Shown here piece by piece: positions 46,872 to 55,685 of a DNA stretch of 64,000 nucleotides. Position 1 is the first letter of the stretch. Each line of letters starts with the position of its first letter. The notes beneath the pieces were generated by a model. It saw only the letters and a program-made list of their open reading frames with translations. It did no database searches and was not told the origin of the DNA. The stretch comes from SCTM01 sp965279655. GTDB taxonomy: Bacteria > Pseudomonadota > Alphaproteobacteria > Rhodospirillales > Rhodospirillaceae. The DNA lies in assembly GCA_965279655.1 (NCBI GenBank), contig OZ257255.1, positions 4,402,001 through 4,466,000 on the forward strand, in the 5' to 3' direction. A program made the translations under genes and the position numbers.

Positions 46872-48539
46872 ATGAGCCGCGCCCGAGAACTCCACGCCGC
46901 CTACAAGCAATTCGAGGCGGGAGATATTACAGGCAGCGCGCATGCCTTTCAGGCACTGCTCGCCCTCGATTCGACGCTGGTTGAGGCGCATTACGGGCTC
47001 GCCTGCGCACGCATCGTTCAATCGAAGTGGACCACTGCCGACGAATCCGTCGCGGTGCTCCTCGAACGCATAGTTCGCAGTGACGCGCTCGTCTATCCGA
47101 ATGTGCTGATCTATGCGGCGCGGGAGTACAGCAAGGGGCGGCGATTCGATCTTGCGGCCTTGGCCATGCACTCTGCCGTGCGGCAAATGGGGCGGCAAGC
47201 TCCCCTTCTGCTTCTTCTCGCGCGCTGCGAACTCGCGCTTGGCAACGACACCGCGGCGGAGGCGCTCGCGCGTGAAGTGGGCGGCGCAAGCGGCGGCATC
47301 GACGCTACGTTCATTCTGGGCCATGCGCTCGATCGGCAAGGGCGTTTCGCGGAAGCCTGTGCATGCTATCGCGCCGTCATGCAGGAACGCCCGACCTATC
47401 CGCGCATCGCAAGCCTGCTGGCAAGCGCCTTGTACGCGCACGGCGAGACAGAAGAGGCGCTCGCTCTTGCCGCCGCCACAGCCATGGTCGAACCCGGCAA
47501 TGCTATTGCCCACTTTGCCCTGGCGCGCTGTCATGTCCGGCGGAACGACCATGACGCCGCGGAAAAAGCCCTACTCGCCCTGCCGCGCAGCCATGATTTC
47601 GTCACATGTGAAATGGAGGTTCTCGCCGGCCGCCCATACTGGAGTGAAGAGGCGCCCGAGCAGCTGCAGATACTCCGCGCATTCTGGCCCCTGCTCGGCG
47701 AGGTCATTGCGCGGCAAGGCTGGATGGAACGCGCGCTCGCCGAAAGCCAAGCGCGGGACGACCTTGCCCTGGAGACGATTTTTCCCGAGATCCGGACCGG
47801 CCTTTCTCGAAGTTCCGGCGATGCGCGCATCACCCTCGTCACCTGCGGTGACGCGAAGTTCCGCTACCAACAGGAGCGCCTTACGGAGTCGGCGCTGGTC
47901 GTGGGTGAATGCGACGAAGCGCTCCTTTGGACGAGAGCTGATATCGAGGGAACCCAGTTCTTTCGCAACCATCCGACCTTGCTGAGCCGACCGCGCGGCG
48001 CCGGATACTGGGCATGGAAACCCTACGTCATCTTGCGGGCGCTCACGGAACGCCCCGATGGCGCCTATGTCGTTTATCACGACTGCGGTCGTGGCGAGGG
48101 CTATCGGTTCACCGGAAGCGTGCGGTCGTTGGTCGCCTGGTGCGCGCGGGAGAGATCCGGCATCCTGCCGGGTGTGCAACGTCATGCTCACGGCCCCAAT
48201 CTGCACTGGACGAAGCGTGACTGCTTTCACTTCATGGGTTGCGACACGCCTGTATATTGGAACCGCCCGCAACTCAGCGCGAGCCCGTCAGTGTGGCGAA
48301 ACACACCTGAAGCACGGGCTTTCGTGCGCGCGTGGCTGGAATATTGTCTCGATCCGCGCATCGTGAGCGACCATGCGAATGTCTCGGGCCTGCCGAATCA
48401 TGAAGCTTTCTTCGATCACCGCCATGACCAGAGCGTCTTGACGAATCTCGTCGAGCGCCACGGGCTGTATGCGCCTCAGGTCGCCTCCTTCGACATCAAC
48501 GAAATGACCGCGGCACTTCGCCCGCCGGTGTCCGGCTAA
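46872..48539 (+). CDS. TPR protein fused to a glycosyltransferase-like domain
   Basis: A 555-residue protein. The first 250 residues are TPR-like helical repeats (AREYSKGRRFDLAALAMHSAV, LGHALDRQGRFAEACACYRAV, LASALYAHGETEEALALAAA). The C-terminal part has ITLVTCGDAKFRY, RPRGAGYWAWKPYVILRAL and GAYVVYHDCGRGEG, matching a family of putative glycosyltransferase-like proteins with the GYW-WKP and Y-D-C/A-G motifs. The fusion may bind a protein partner through the TPRs. It is divergent from the FkbM gene and overlaps the IclR stop by four bases. Confidence 0.7.
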   Translation: MSRARELHAAYKQFEAGDITGSAHAFQALLALDSTLVEAHYGLACARIVQSKWTTADESVAVLLERIVRSDALVYPNVLIYAAREYSKGRRFDLAALAMHSAVRQMGRQAPLLLLLARCELALGNDTAAEALAREVGGASGGIDATFILGHALDRQGRFAEACACYRAVMQERPTYPRIASLLASALYAHGETEEALALAAATAMVEPGNAIAHFALARCHVRRNDHDAAEKALLALPRSHDFVTCEMEVLAGRPYWSEEAPEQLQILRAFWPLLGEVIARQGWMERALAESQARDDLALETIFPEIRTGLSRSSGDARITLVTCGDAKFRYQQERLTESALVVGECDEALLWTRADIEGTQFFRNHPTLLSRPRGAGYWAWKPYVILRALTERPDGAYVVYHDCGRGEGYRFTGSVRSLVAWCARERSGILPGVQRHAHGPNLHWTKRDCFHFMGCDTPVYWNRPQLSASPSVWRNTPEARAFVRAWLEYCLDPRIVSDHANVSGLPNHEAFFDHRHDQSVLTNLVERHGLYAPQVASFDINEMTAALRPPVSG

Positions 48540-49243
48540 GCCATATCTGCCGCGATCCTTTCCTCGATCTTCTCAGCGCAGGCGCGCAGGCGGGCGATGA
48601 TTCGCCGCTGGCTTTCGCCTTTTTCCAAGACCGTGCGCGTCTCCAGGGCGCCGACGCAAACGCGCCGGACAAAGACGGGAACCGCGATGGAAACCTCGCG
48701 ACGGGTCTTTCGTTGGCGTACGCAATACCCGTCGGAGCGGATGGCGCGGAGCGCGGTTGATATCTCCACGTCCATCCGCGCCCGCGCATCCGCTGTCGCG
48801 AACGCGAAGATCACATGCGCGGCCGCGCCGTAGGGCGGCCGCAGACGCCAGCCGGCGATATAACGAGTGGGCTCGAGACGCGCCGGTCGCGGCGTCGTTT
48901 CCATCACCGTCAGCGCGCCGTCGGCCCACTGCAGGAAAGCGAGCGGCCAAGGATAGCCGCGCGCGGTCTCCGCGATCACCCGCCGCGCCGCCTCGCGCAA
49001 GACGATCTCGGGCGAGAGCGCCGCGGCGATTTCCTTGACGCGCACCGTCGCACGATAGGGTTGATGGGAGCGGGCCTGGGTGACGTATCCCGCCGCGTCG
49101 AGGGTGTTGAGCAGGCGGCGCACGGTCGCGGCGGGCAGGCGGGTGTGGGTCGCCACCTCGCGCACGCTCGCGGCCCCTTGCCGCACAAGGCATTCCAGCA
49201 CCGCCAAGCCGCGCTCGAGCCCCTGGGTTTCGCTGCGTTTCAT
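48536..49243 (-). CDS. IclR-family transcriptional regulator
   Basis: A 235-residue regulator. The N-terminal winged helix (LERGLAVLECLVRQGAASVREVATHTRLPAATVRRLLNTL) is followed by the IclR effector domain with GWRLRPPYGAAAHVIFAF and DGYCVRQRKTRREVSIAVPVF. The start is the ATG at 49243 (a GTG two codons upstream is possible). It is divergent from the monooxygenase cluster, across a region with the inverted repeat 49275-49295, so it probably controls those genes in response to a degradation substrate. Confidence 0.88.
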   Translation of the reverse strand: MKRSETQGLERGLAVLECLVRQGAASVREVATHTRLPAATVRRLLNTLDAAGYVTQARSHQPYRATVRVKEIAAALSPEIVLREAARRVIAETARGYPWPLAFLQWADGALTVMETTPRPARLEPTRYIAGWRLRPPYGAAAHVIFAFATADARARMDVEISTALRAIRSDGYCVRQRKTRREVSIAVPVFVRRVCVGALETRTVLEKGESQRRIIARLRACAEKIEERIAADMA

Positions 49244-49274
49244 CGCCACAATCTATCGCGAAAATCGTCTCGCC

Positions 49275-49295
49275 AAAAACCGATATATGGTTTTT
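49275..49295. promoter_or_regulatory. Inverted repeat between iclR-type gene and monooxygenase cluster
   Basis: AAAAACC-gatatat-GGTTTTT, a perfect 7+7 bp palindrome with a 7-bp spacer in the divergent promoter region. It is A/T-rich against a GC-rich background and suits an IclR dimer site. Confidence 0.55.
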
Positions 49296-49362
49296 GAGGA
49301 AACGCCGCGTGTATCCTCCGGCGCATGCGCCATGATGCGGCTTCGCCGCAGGGGAGGATCCA

Positions 49363-50466
49363 ATGCCGGTCGAGATCGTGGGCATGCTGGGTCACCGTGA
49401 GTCCACGCTGACCTGGAAATCCCCCAAGACGTTCGACGCCGAGTACGTGCTGCTGCTCGCGCGCGCACTCGAGCACGCCGGCTACGACCGTGCGTTGGTG
49501 GCGCAAAGCGCGTTCTGGCCGGACAGCATGCCGTTCGCGTCGTTCGTGGCCGGCGCGACGTCGCGGCTCAAGTTCATGATCGCGCACCGGCCGGGCTTCG
49601 TGGCCCCGACCATGGCGGCGCGGCAGTTCGCGACCTTGGACAAGTTCAGCAATGGTCGTGCCGGCATCCACATCATCTCCGCCGGCAACGACGCTGAGAC
49701 TCAATGCGACGGCGATTTCCTCACCAAGGATGAGCGCTACCGCCGGTCCGGAGAGTTCGTGCAGATTTTGCGCGCAATCTGGGGCAGCGAGACGCCCATC
49801 GATCACGACGGCACGTACTTCCGGTTCATCAAGGGACTCTCGGAACTGCGGCCCGCGGCGGGCGCGATCCCGATCTATTGGGGCGGCACGTCGGAGGTGT
49901 CCCTCGACATAGCGTCGCAGTGGGCGGACATCTACGTGTTCAGCCTTACCTCCCTGGAGGCCACGCGAAAGATGGTGGAGGACATGACCCGGCACGCGCG
50001 CGCGCACGGCCGTGCGCTTCGCTTTCAGGGCGTGACGCGCATGGTGCTCGGCCCCACCGAGGAGATGGCCTGGCGCAACGCGCGCGAGATCGCCGATATC
50101 CTGCGGGGCCAGACCGAGGAACGGCGCCGCAAGACCGGCACCACGGAGGACCTTTCCAAGGCCGGTGGCCGGTCGGATGCGGCGCTTTCCACGAAGGGCG
50201 CGGCGCCGCGTCCCTACGAAGTGCCGGCCGAGATCGTGGATGCGCGCCTGTGGTACGGCACCATGGCGGCCTCGGAAGGGTCCACGCCGCCCACCCTGGT
50301 GGGCACCGCGGAACAGGTAGTCGAGGCCCTGATGGCGTACTATGACGCCGGTATCACCAGTTTCATGATCCGTGGCTTCAACATGCTGCCCGACGTGATC
50401 GAACACGGCCAAGAGTTGATCCCGCGCCTGCGGGCGGCGGTGGCGCAGCGGGATGCGGCGGCATGA
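49363..50466 (+). CDS. LLM-class flavin-dependent monooxygenase (SsuD-like), copy 1
   Basis: A 367-residue FMNH2-dependent monooxygenase of the bacterial luciferase/alkanesulfonate group. Typical segments: AHRPGFVAPTMAARQFATLDKFSNGRAGIHIISAGND, a DGD motif, WGGTSEVSLDIASQWADIYV, and TPPTLVGTAEQVVEAL. ATG follows a GGGGAGGA site. Translationally coupled by ATGA to a DppA-like binding protein. It shares about the same layout as the copy at 51972-53066. Substrate unknown; organosulfur or related compounds are an inference. Confidence 0.88.
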   Translation: MPVEIVGMLGHRESTLTWKSPKTFDAEYVLLLARALEHAGYDRALVAQSAFWPDSMPFASFVAGATSRLKFMIAHRPGFVAPTMAARQFATLDKFSNGRAGIHIISAGNDAETQCDGDFLTKDERYRRSGEFVQILRAIWGSETPIDHDGTYFRFIKGLSELRPAAGAIPIYWGGTSEVSLDIASQWADIYVFSLTSLEATRKMVEDMTRHARAHGRALRFQGVTRMVLGPTEEMAWRNAREIADILRGQTEERRRKTGTTEDLSKAGGRSDAALSTKGAAPRPYEVPAEIVDARLWYGTMAASEGSTPPTLVGTAEQVVEALMAYYDAGITSFMIRGFNMLPDVIEHGQELIPRLRAAVAQRDAAA

Positions 50467-51956
50467 GGCGATCATGCGGCATCCTCGCCGTCTTGATGAT
50501 GTGCGCCGCGCCGGCGCAGGCGGCCACGCGCCTGACCATGGCGACGGTGCTGTCCGATCCCAATCGCCTCAACGTGCCGTATCCCCTGCAGGCGACCGGC
50601 TTCCCGCCTTACGCGGTGCATCCGGCACAATTCGACGGCCTCACCGAACTCGATCCGCAGGGGAAGTTGGCGCCCGCTCTCGCCGTGTCGTGGAAAGCCG
50701 AGACGCCCACGACCTGGGTTTTCGATCTGCGTCCCGACGTGAAGTTCTCCAACGGCGAGCCCTGCGATGCGGCGGCCGTGGCGGCGACCATCGCCTTCAT
50801 GCTGACCGAAGCGGGGCAACGCACATCGGCCTTCCGCGAAGTGCGCAACGTCGTGCGTGCGGAGGCGCGCGGTTCCCTGCAGATCGCCATCACCACGGAT
50901 CAGCCCGATGTGACGCTGCCCAACAAGCTGATCAGCATCAAAATCCTGCCGCGGGTCTTCTTCCAGAAAGCCGGCGCGGAAGGATTCAACCGCGCGCCCG
51001 TCGGCACCGGGCCGTTCGTGGAAACGCGCCGCACACCGGTGCGTGTGGAACTGGCGCGCAATCCGCATGCGTGGCGTCCAGCCCGCTTCGACGAGTTGGT
51101 GCTCGTGGCGCTGCCCGATCCCACAACGCGCGTTCAAGCCTTGGCGTCGCGTCAGGTCGATGTGGCCCTCGACCTTCGGGTCGAGGACGCGAGTACGGTG
51201 AGCGACAACGGCGGCCGCGTCGAACCCTTCGCCACCGGCAGTGTCGAATCCCTCCAGTTCGTCACGGTCAAACGCTCGCCGCTGCAAGACAAGCGCGTGC
51301 GCCAGGCGCTGAACTACGCGGTGAACAAACAGGCCATCATCGACGGCCTGCTGAATGGATACACCAGTCCCGCGACCCAGTACGCCAGCCGCGTCACGTT
51401 CGGATACGATCCGGCGCTGACCGTGCCGTACCCCTACGATCCGGCGAAAGCGAAGGCGCTGCTGGCCGAGGCCGGCTACCCGAACGGCTTCGACTTTCCT
51501 GTCGAACTCATGAATTCGGTGGATAGCGCGCCCTATGAGCAACTCGCGGCGGACCTGCGCGCCGTCGGCGTGCGCGCCACGCTCAGCAACATCACCGTGA
51601 TGAGTTACACCGAAAAGTACTATCAGGGCACATGGCCCGGCCTTGCGTTCTACAGCGGTTACCCCGCGGCGCCCTCGCTCGACGCCCTTGCGCCGCTGCG
51701 GCTGCATTCCTGCCTGTGGCCGCATCCGTGGCATTGCAATGAGGCCATCGCGAAAGACGTCGTCGCGGCCCAGGGTCTTGCCGACCGTGCGCAACGCGAA
51801 GCGGCCACGCGTTCGATCATGGCAACCGTGCGCGACGAGGCGCCGGCCATCCTGATGTACGAGAGCTTCAAGCTCTTCGGCCTCGGGCCGCGCGTGAAAG
51901 CATTTCCCGCGCCGCTCGGCTTTGTCCGTTACGATCTTGTGGAGATCGCGCCGTGA
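50463..51956 (+). CDS. DppA-like ABC substrate-binding protein (SBP_bac_5), copy 1
   Basis: A 497-residue periplasmic receptor with a Sec signal peptide ending AAPAQA-AT. It has the peptide/opine-binding family segments PTTWVFDLRPDVKFSNGEP, PVGTGPFVETRR, NPHAWRPARFDELV, RVRQALNYAVNKQAIIDGLL and YDPAKAKALLAEAGYPNGFDF. No permease or ATPase gene is adjacent. The ATG overlaps the monooxygenase stop. Most like peptide or nickel receptors in fold, yet the context suggests delivery of the monooxygenase substrate. Confidence 0.9.
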   Translation: MRRSCGILAVLMMCAAPAQAATRLTMATVLSDPNRLNVPYPLQATGFPPYAVHPAQFDGLTELDPQGKLAPALAVSWKAETPTTWVFDLRPDVKFSNGEPCDAAAVAATIAFMLTEAGQRTSAFREVRNVVRAEARGSLQIAITTDQPDVTLPNKLISIKILPRVFFQKAGAEGFNRAPVGTGPFVETRRTPVRVELARNPHAWRPARFDELVLVALPDPTTRVQALASRQVDVALDLRVEDASTVSDNGGRVEPFATGSVESLQFVTVKRSPLQDKRVRQALNYAVNKQAIIDGLLNGYTSPATQYASRVTFGYDPALTVPYPYDPAKAKALLAEAGYPNGFDFPVELMNSVDSAPYEQLAADLRAVGVRATLSNITVMSYTEKYYQGTWPGLAFYSGYPAAPSLDALAPLRLHSCLWPHPWHCNEAIAKDVVAAQGLADRAQREAATRSIMATVRDEAPAILMYESFKLFGLGPRVKAFPAPLGFVRYDLVEIAP

Positions 51957-51971
51957 GAGGGAAGCAGACCG

Positions 51972-53066
51972 ATGCCGGTTGAAGTCGTCGGCGTGTTGAT
52001 GTTCAAGCCGACGGATCGCGTCGTGCCGAACGATTTCGACCTGCCGTTCATGCAAGAATTGGTGCAGCGCTTCGATACCTGCGGCTATGACCGCGTGCTT
52101 GTGCCGCAGAGCACGTTCTGGCCCGACAGCATGCCGATCGCGACCTGGGTAACGTCCGTCACCAAGCAGCTCGCCGTGATGGTGGCGCACCGGCCCGGGT
52201 TCGTGGCGCCCACCATGGCGGCGCGGATGTTCGCCACTCTGGATCACGTCAGCGGCGGCCGCGCGGGCATTCACGTCATCACCGGCGGCAACGACAACGA
52301 GCTCGCCTGCGACGGCGATTTTACCACCAAGGCCGACCGCTATCGCCGCAGCCGCGAGTTCGCGCAGATCCTGCGTCGCATGTGGACGTCCGACAAACCG
52401 TTCGACCATGAAGGCCAGTTCTTCAATTTCAAGAATGCACTCAGCCAATTGCGGCCGGTCAATCCCAAGGGCCTGCCGGTGTACTGGGGCGGCAGTTCGG
52501 AGGAGTCGCTGCGCTTCGCCGGAGAATGCGCGGACATCTATTCCCTCACAATGACGTCGCTGGCGGAGACCGCAGCACTCATCGACAAGGTGCGTGGGTT
52601 CGCGGCGGAGCATGGACGCACGCTGACCTTTCAAGGCGGTGCGCGCGTGGTCGTCGGTGAGACGGAAGCGGACGCGTGGAAGCGCGCGCATGAGCTCGCT
52701 GCCGAACTCGCGGCGGAGACCGACGCCAAGCTGGTGAGTCTCGGCGGCGGGCGGAAGGATGCGGCGCTCTCGACCAAGATCGCGGTGGAGAAGAGCGCCG
52801 ACGCGGCTGCCGCCGAGGAAGACCAAGTGATCGACACCAATCTCTGGACCGGCACCAAGCGCGCGTCCAAGGGACGGATCTCGAATGTGTTTGTCGGCAC
52901 GCCCGAGCAAATTGTCGACTCCCTCATGCGCTATTACGACCTCGGTATCACCAGCTTCTTCGTGCGCGGCTTCGGCGAGCCGCTCGCCGATATCGAACTG
53001 CAGGGCCGCACCGTGATTCGCCTGCTGAAAGAGCGCGTCGCCGAGCGCGATCGTGCGGCGGCATGA
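51972..53066 (+). CDS. LLM-class flavin-dependent monooxygenase, copy 2
   Basis: A 364-residue paralogue of the monooxygenase at 49363-50466. Shared blocks include VAHRPGFVAPTMAARMFATLDHVSGGRAGIHVITGGND, a DGDFTTKADRYRRS segment and VFVGTPEQIVDSLMRYYDLG. The middle insert (DAKLVSLGGGRKDAALSTKIA) differs more, so substrates may differ. It begins 15 bp after copy 1 of the binding protein and is coupled by ATGA to copy 2 of the binding protein. Confidence 0.88.
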   Translation: MPVEVVGVLMFKPTDRVVPNDFDLPFMQELVQRFDTCGYDRVLVPQSTFWPDSMPIATWVTSVTKQLAVMVAHRPGFVAPTMAARMFATLDHVSGGRAGIHVITGGNDNELACDGDFTTKADRYRRSREFAQILRRMWTSDKPFDHEGQFFNFKNALSQLRPVNPKGLPVYWGGSSEESLRFAGECADIYSLTMTSLAETAALIDKVRGFAAEHGRTLTFQGGARVVVGETEADAWKRAHELAAELAAETDAKLVSLGGGRKDAALSTKIAVEKSADAAAAEEDQVIDTNLWTGTKRASKGRISNVFVGTPEQIVDSLMRYYDLGITSFFVRGFGEPLADIELQGRTVIRLLKERVAERDRAAA

Positions 53067-54553
53067 TGCGCGTTCTCGTCGCGCTGCTTGTCGCTCTTGC
53101 GCTGCCGGCGCAGGCGAAAGACCCGATCGTCATCGCGACGCAGGACGTCAGGCCGATCCAAGGGTTTCCGAACATCTATATCGACTGGATCACGTCGCGC
53201 TATCAGCCGGCGCTGTTCGATGCGCTGACGGAGGTCGCCGAGGGCGGTGAGATCAAGCCGGCGCTCGCCACCGCCTGGCGCGCGAAGGATCCGCTGACGT
53301 GGGAGTTCGATCTGCGCGAGGGCGTGACGTTCTCCAACGGCGAGCCGTTCACCGCCGAGGCGGTGATCCAGGTGATCGCCTATCTTCAGACCGACGAAGC
53401 GGCCGGCTTTCCGATCCGCCAACACGTGAGCGACATCGCGGCCGTCGAACGGGTGACGGACCATAAGATCGTGATCCGCACCAAGCGTCCGGACCCGGCG
53501 CTGGCGGCGCGGTTGCGCACGGTGCGCATCCTGCCGCCGAAGTATTTCGCGTCCGTGGGGCGTACGGGTTTCGCGCGGCAGCCCCACGGCACCGGCCCCT
53601 TCGTCGCGCAGAAGATGGAACGCACGCGCACGGTGTTCGTGGCCAATCCGCACGCGTGGCGCAAACCGAAGTGGGATGAGATCAACTTCGTGCCCGTGGG
53701 CGAACCCATCGCGCGCGCGCAAGGCGTCATTTCCGGCGCGGTGGACATCGCGTTCAACACCGGCCCCAGTGTGGCCGATCTCCTCGAAGGCACCGGTGCA
53801 CGGCTCGTGCCGTATGAGATCGCCAGCGTGGATGCGATCCCGTTCGTCACGACGATGGATACGCCGCTGCGGGACAAGCGCGTGCGTCTCGCGCTGAACT
53901 ATGCGGTCAACCGTGCGCCGCTGATCGCGGCCTTCGTGCACGGCGCCACCACGCCCGCGACCCAGTTCGCGCCGCCGGGCACCTTCGGATACACGCCGGG
54001 CCTGCCGCCCGCGTACGCCTACGATCCCGCAAAAGCAAAAGCGCTGCTCGCAGAGGCCGGCTATCCCAACGGCTTCGAGACCGCCATCGAACTGTGGAGC
54101 GACGGCACGGAAAACGATGCCATCCATCAGCAGGTCGTGGCCGATCTCGGCGCGGTGGGCGTGAAGGTGCGCATCGTGCAGGTGCCGATCATCCAATGGC
54201 AGAACGAGGGTCTGTACGGCGGCAAGTGGGAAGCGCCCATGTTCAACTTCGCCTACAACGCCATGCCCACGTTCGACGCGTTGCAGGCGCTGGTGACGCA
54301 TTCCTGCCTGTGGACCAAGCCGTTCAACTGCGACCGCGCGATGGCGGACAAGATCGTCGACGCGCGCGAGACCTTCGATCCCGCCGCGCGGCTGGCCAAG
54401 ACCCGGACGCTGTTCGCGGCCCTGCTCGAAGACCCGGCGGCGATCCTGTTGTTCCCCAGTATCCGGTTCGATGTGGTGGGCAAGCGCATGGCGCCCTACA
54501 GCGCGCCGTTCGGCTTCCCGCGCTATCAGGACCTCGCCAAAACGCCGCGCTAA
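53063..54553 (+). CDS. DppA-like ABC substrate-binding protein, copy 2
   Basis: A 496-residue periplasmic receptor, paralogous to the one at 50463-51956, with a signal peptide ending LPAQA-KD. Shared segments: PLTWEFDLREGVTFSNGEP, GTGPFVAQKMERTR, NPHAWRKPKWDEINF, RVRLALNYAVNRAPLIAAF and YDPAKAKALLAEAGYPNGFE. Two adjacent ATG codons are possible starts. Ends the tandem cluster; a hairpin follows at 54566-54598. Confidence 0.9.
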   Translation: MMRVLVALLVALALPAQAKDPIVIATQDVRPIQGFPNIYIDWITSRYQPALFDALTEVAEGGEIKPALATAWRAKDPLTWEFDLREGVTFSNGEPFTAEAVIQVIAYLQTDEAAGFPIRQHVSDIAAVERVTDHKIVIRTKRPDPALAARLRTVRILPPKYFASVGRTGFARQPHGTGPFVAQKMERTRTVFVANPHAWRKPKWDEINFVPVGEPIARAQGVISGAVDIAFNTGPSVADLLEGTGARLVPYEIASVDAIPFVTTMDTPLRDKRVRLALNYAVNRAPLIAAFVHGATTPATQFAPPGTFGYTPGLPPAYAYDPAKAKALLAEAGYPNGFETAIELWSDGTENDAIHQQVVADLGAVGVKVRIVQVPIIQWQNEGLYGGKWEAPMFNFAYNAMPTFDALQALVTHSCLWTKPFNCDRAMADKIVDARETFDPAARLAKTRTLFAALLEDPAAILLFPSIRFDVVGKRMAPYSAPFGFPRYQDLAKTPR

Positions 54554-54870
54554 ACGCGGGGTGCTCCACCGCATGTTTAGGCGGTAAATAGGCGGTGGAA
54601 ATTTCGGTCCGCCGCGCACAGCTACGCGCGAAATACGCGCGGGCGAATTGGGCGGTATCGCCGCCGAGGCAGCGACGCACGAAAGGCCGACAGCGGACCA
54701 ACGCTTCATTGCCGCACCGTCAAAAGAACAAAACATGAACATACCAGCGACCGCACTTTCCGTCCACGCTCACGGTCTGTGCAGTTCCCGCGCCGAAGGC
54801 CCCGCGCTGTTCAAGGGGGCAGCGGTCCTATAAACAGCTTGCCGATCATCGTCTCAACGGACCGCATTTC
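54554..54870. other. Intergenic region (317 bp) with a hairpin
   Basis: No convincing gene. A hairpin CCACCGC/GCGGTGG (54566-54598, 19-base loop containing a tandem TAGGCGGT) lies just after the binding-protein stop and may terminate the cluster. A 32-codon frame at 54735-54833 is too weak to call. The promoter of the exonuclease gene should lie in the second half, but no clear boxes were seen. Confidence 0.5.
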
Positions 54871-55479
54871 GTGACCAATACCGTCCATCGCGGGGACCTG
54901 CCCGCCAACGTCACCTTCAAAGGCAGCATTGCCGTCGATACGGAGACCATGGGTCTGCGGCTCGAGCGGGACCGCCTGTGCGTGGTGCAGATCTCAGCCG
55001 GCGACGGCCATGCCCATCTGGTGCAGATCGTGCCGGGCACGCCGGCGCCGCGTTTGTCGGCCGTGCTGGCGGACCCGTCGTTGGTGAAGATCTTCCACTT
55101 TGCCCGGTTCGATCTGGCGATGGCGCAGAAGTATCTCGGCGTGCGCGTCGCGCCGGTGTTCTGCACGCGCACCGCGTCCCGTCTGGTGCGCACCAACACC
55201 GACAAACATGGCCTGAAGGACCTGTGCAAAGAGCTGCTGGGCGTCGACATCTCCAAGCAGCAGCAGAGTTCCGATTGGGCGGCGGACAAGCTCACGCCGG
55301 AGCAGGTGGATTACGCCGCCGCCGACGTCCTCTACCTCCATCAGCTCAAGGCGGAGATGGAGCGCCTGCTGAAGCGGGAAGGGCGTATGGCCTTGGCGGA
55401 GGCTTGTTTTGGCTTCCTTCCGGACCGGGCCGCCCTCGACGTCGCGGGCTGGGCGGACGACGATATCTTCGCCCATTAG
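54871..55479 (+). CDS. RNase D-like 3'-5' exonuclease
   Basis: A 202-residue DEDD-family exonuclease. Exo I is VDTETMGL, Exo II lies in FHFARFDLAMAQ, and Exo III is YAAADVLYLHQL (DEDDy type with tyrosine). The HRDC domain of full RNase D is absent, giving the short form common in alphaproteobacteria. GTG start. It would trim tRNA or other RNA 3' ends. It stands alone, about 200 bp upstream of the kdsD operon. Confidence 0.9.
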   Translation: MTNTVHRGDLPANVTFKGSIAVDTETMGLRLERDRLCVVQISAGDGHAHLVQIVPGTPAPRLSAVLADPSLVKIFHFARFDLAMAQKYLGVRVAPVFCTRTASRLVRTNTDKHGLKDLCKELLGVDISKQQQSSDWAADKLTPEQVDYAAADVLYLHQLKAEMERLLKREGRMALAEACFGFLPDRAALDVAGWADDDIFAH

Positions 55480-55595
55480 GCACCCAATCCTGTCCCTTGC
55501 GCCGGGCTATCTCCTTGGTCCGCAACCGGAATTTAACCACATTTGAGGCCTAATCGGGCTCCCGCCGTTGACCCTTGGGCAGGGCGGGAGGATAC

Positions 55596-55610
55596 TGGCA
55601 CGCTTTTTGC
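55596..55610 (+). promoter_or_regulatory. Sigma-54 (-24/-12) promoter upstream of the kdsD-lptCAB-rpoN operon
   Basis: TGGCACG-CTTT-TTGC matches the sigma-54 consensus fully, with the essential GG and GC separated by 10 bp. Transcription would begin near 55622, about 65 bp before the kdsD start. The operon it reads into ends with rpoN itself. Confidence 0.8.
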
Positions 55611-55685
55611 GGTGCGCTTCAGTGCCCCGTTGGCCCGAAAATTGCAGTTTTGAGCCCTTTCCGGAGCGCCCCCGCGTCCCTCGTG

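Noticed and set aside
50472..52910. Very long minus-strand open frame (about 812 codons) opposite the monooxygenase/receptor cluster, and a similar 602-codon frame at 52934-54742
   Set aside because: High-GC coding sequence creates long antisense frames; their translations are His/Arg/Gly-rich without domains, while the plus-strand genes have clear families and ribosome sites.
54735..54833. 32-codon frame in the gap before the RNase D-like gene
   Set aside because: No ribosome site and no conserved character.
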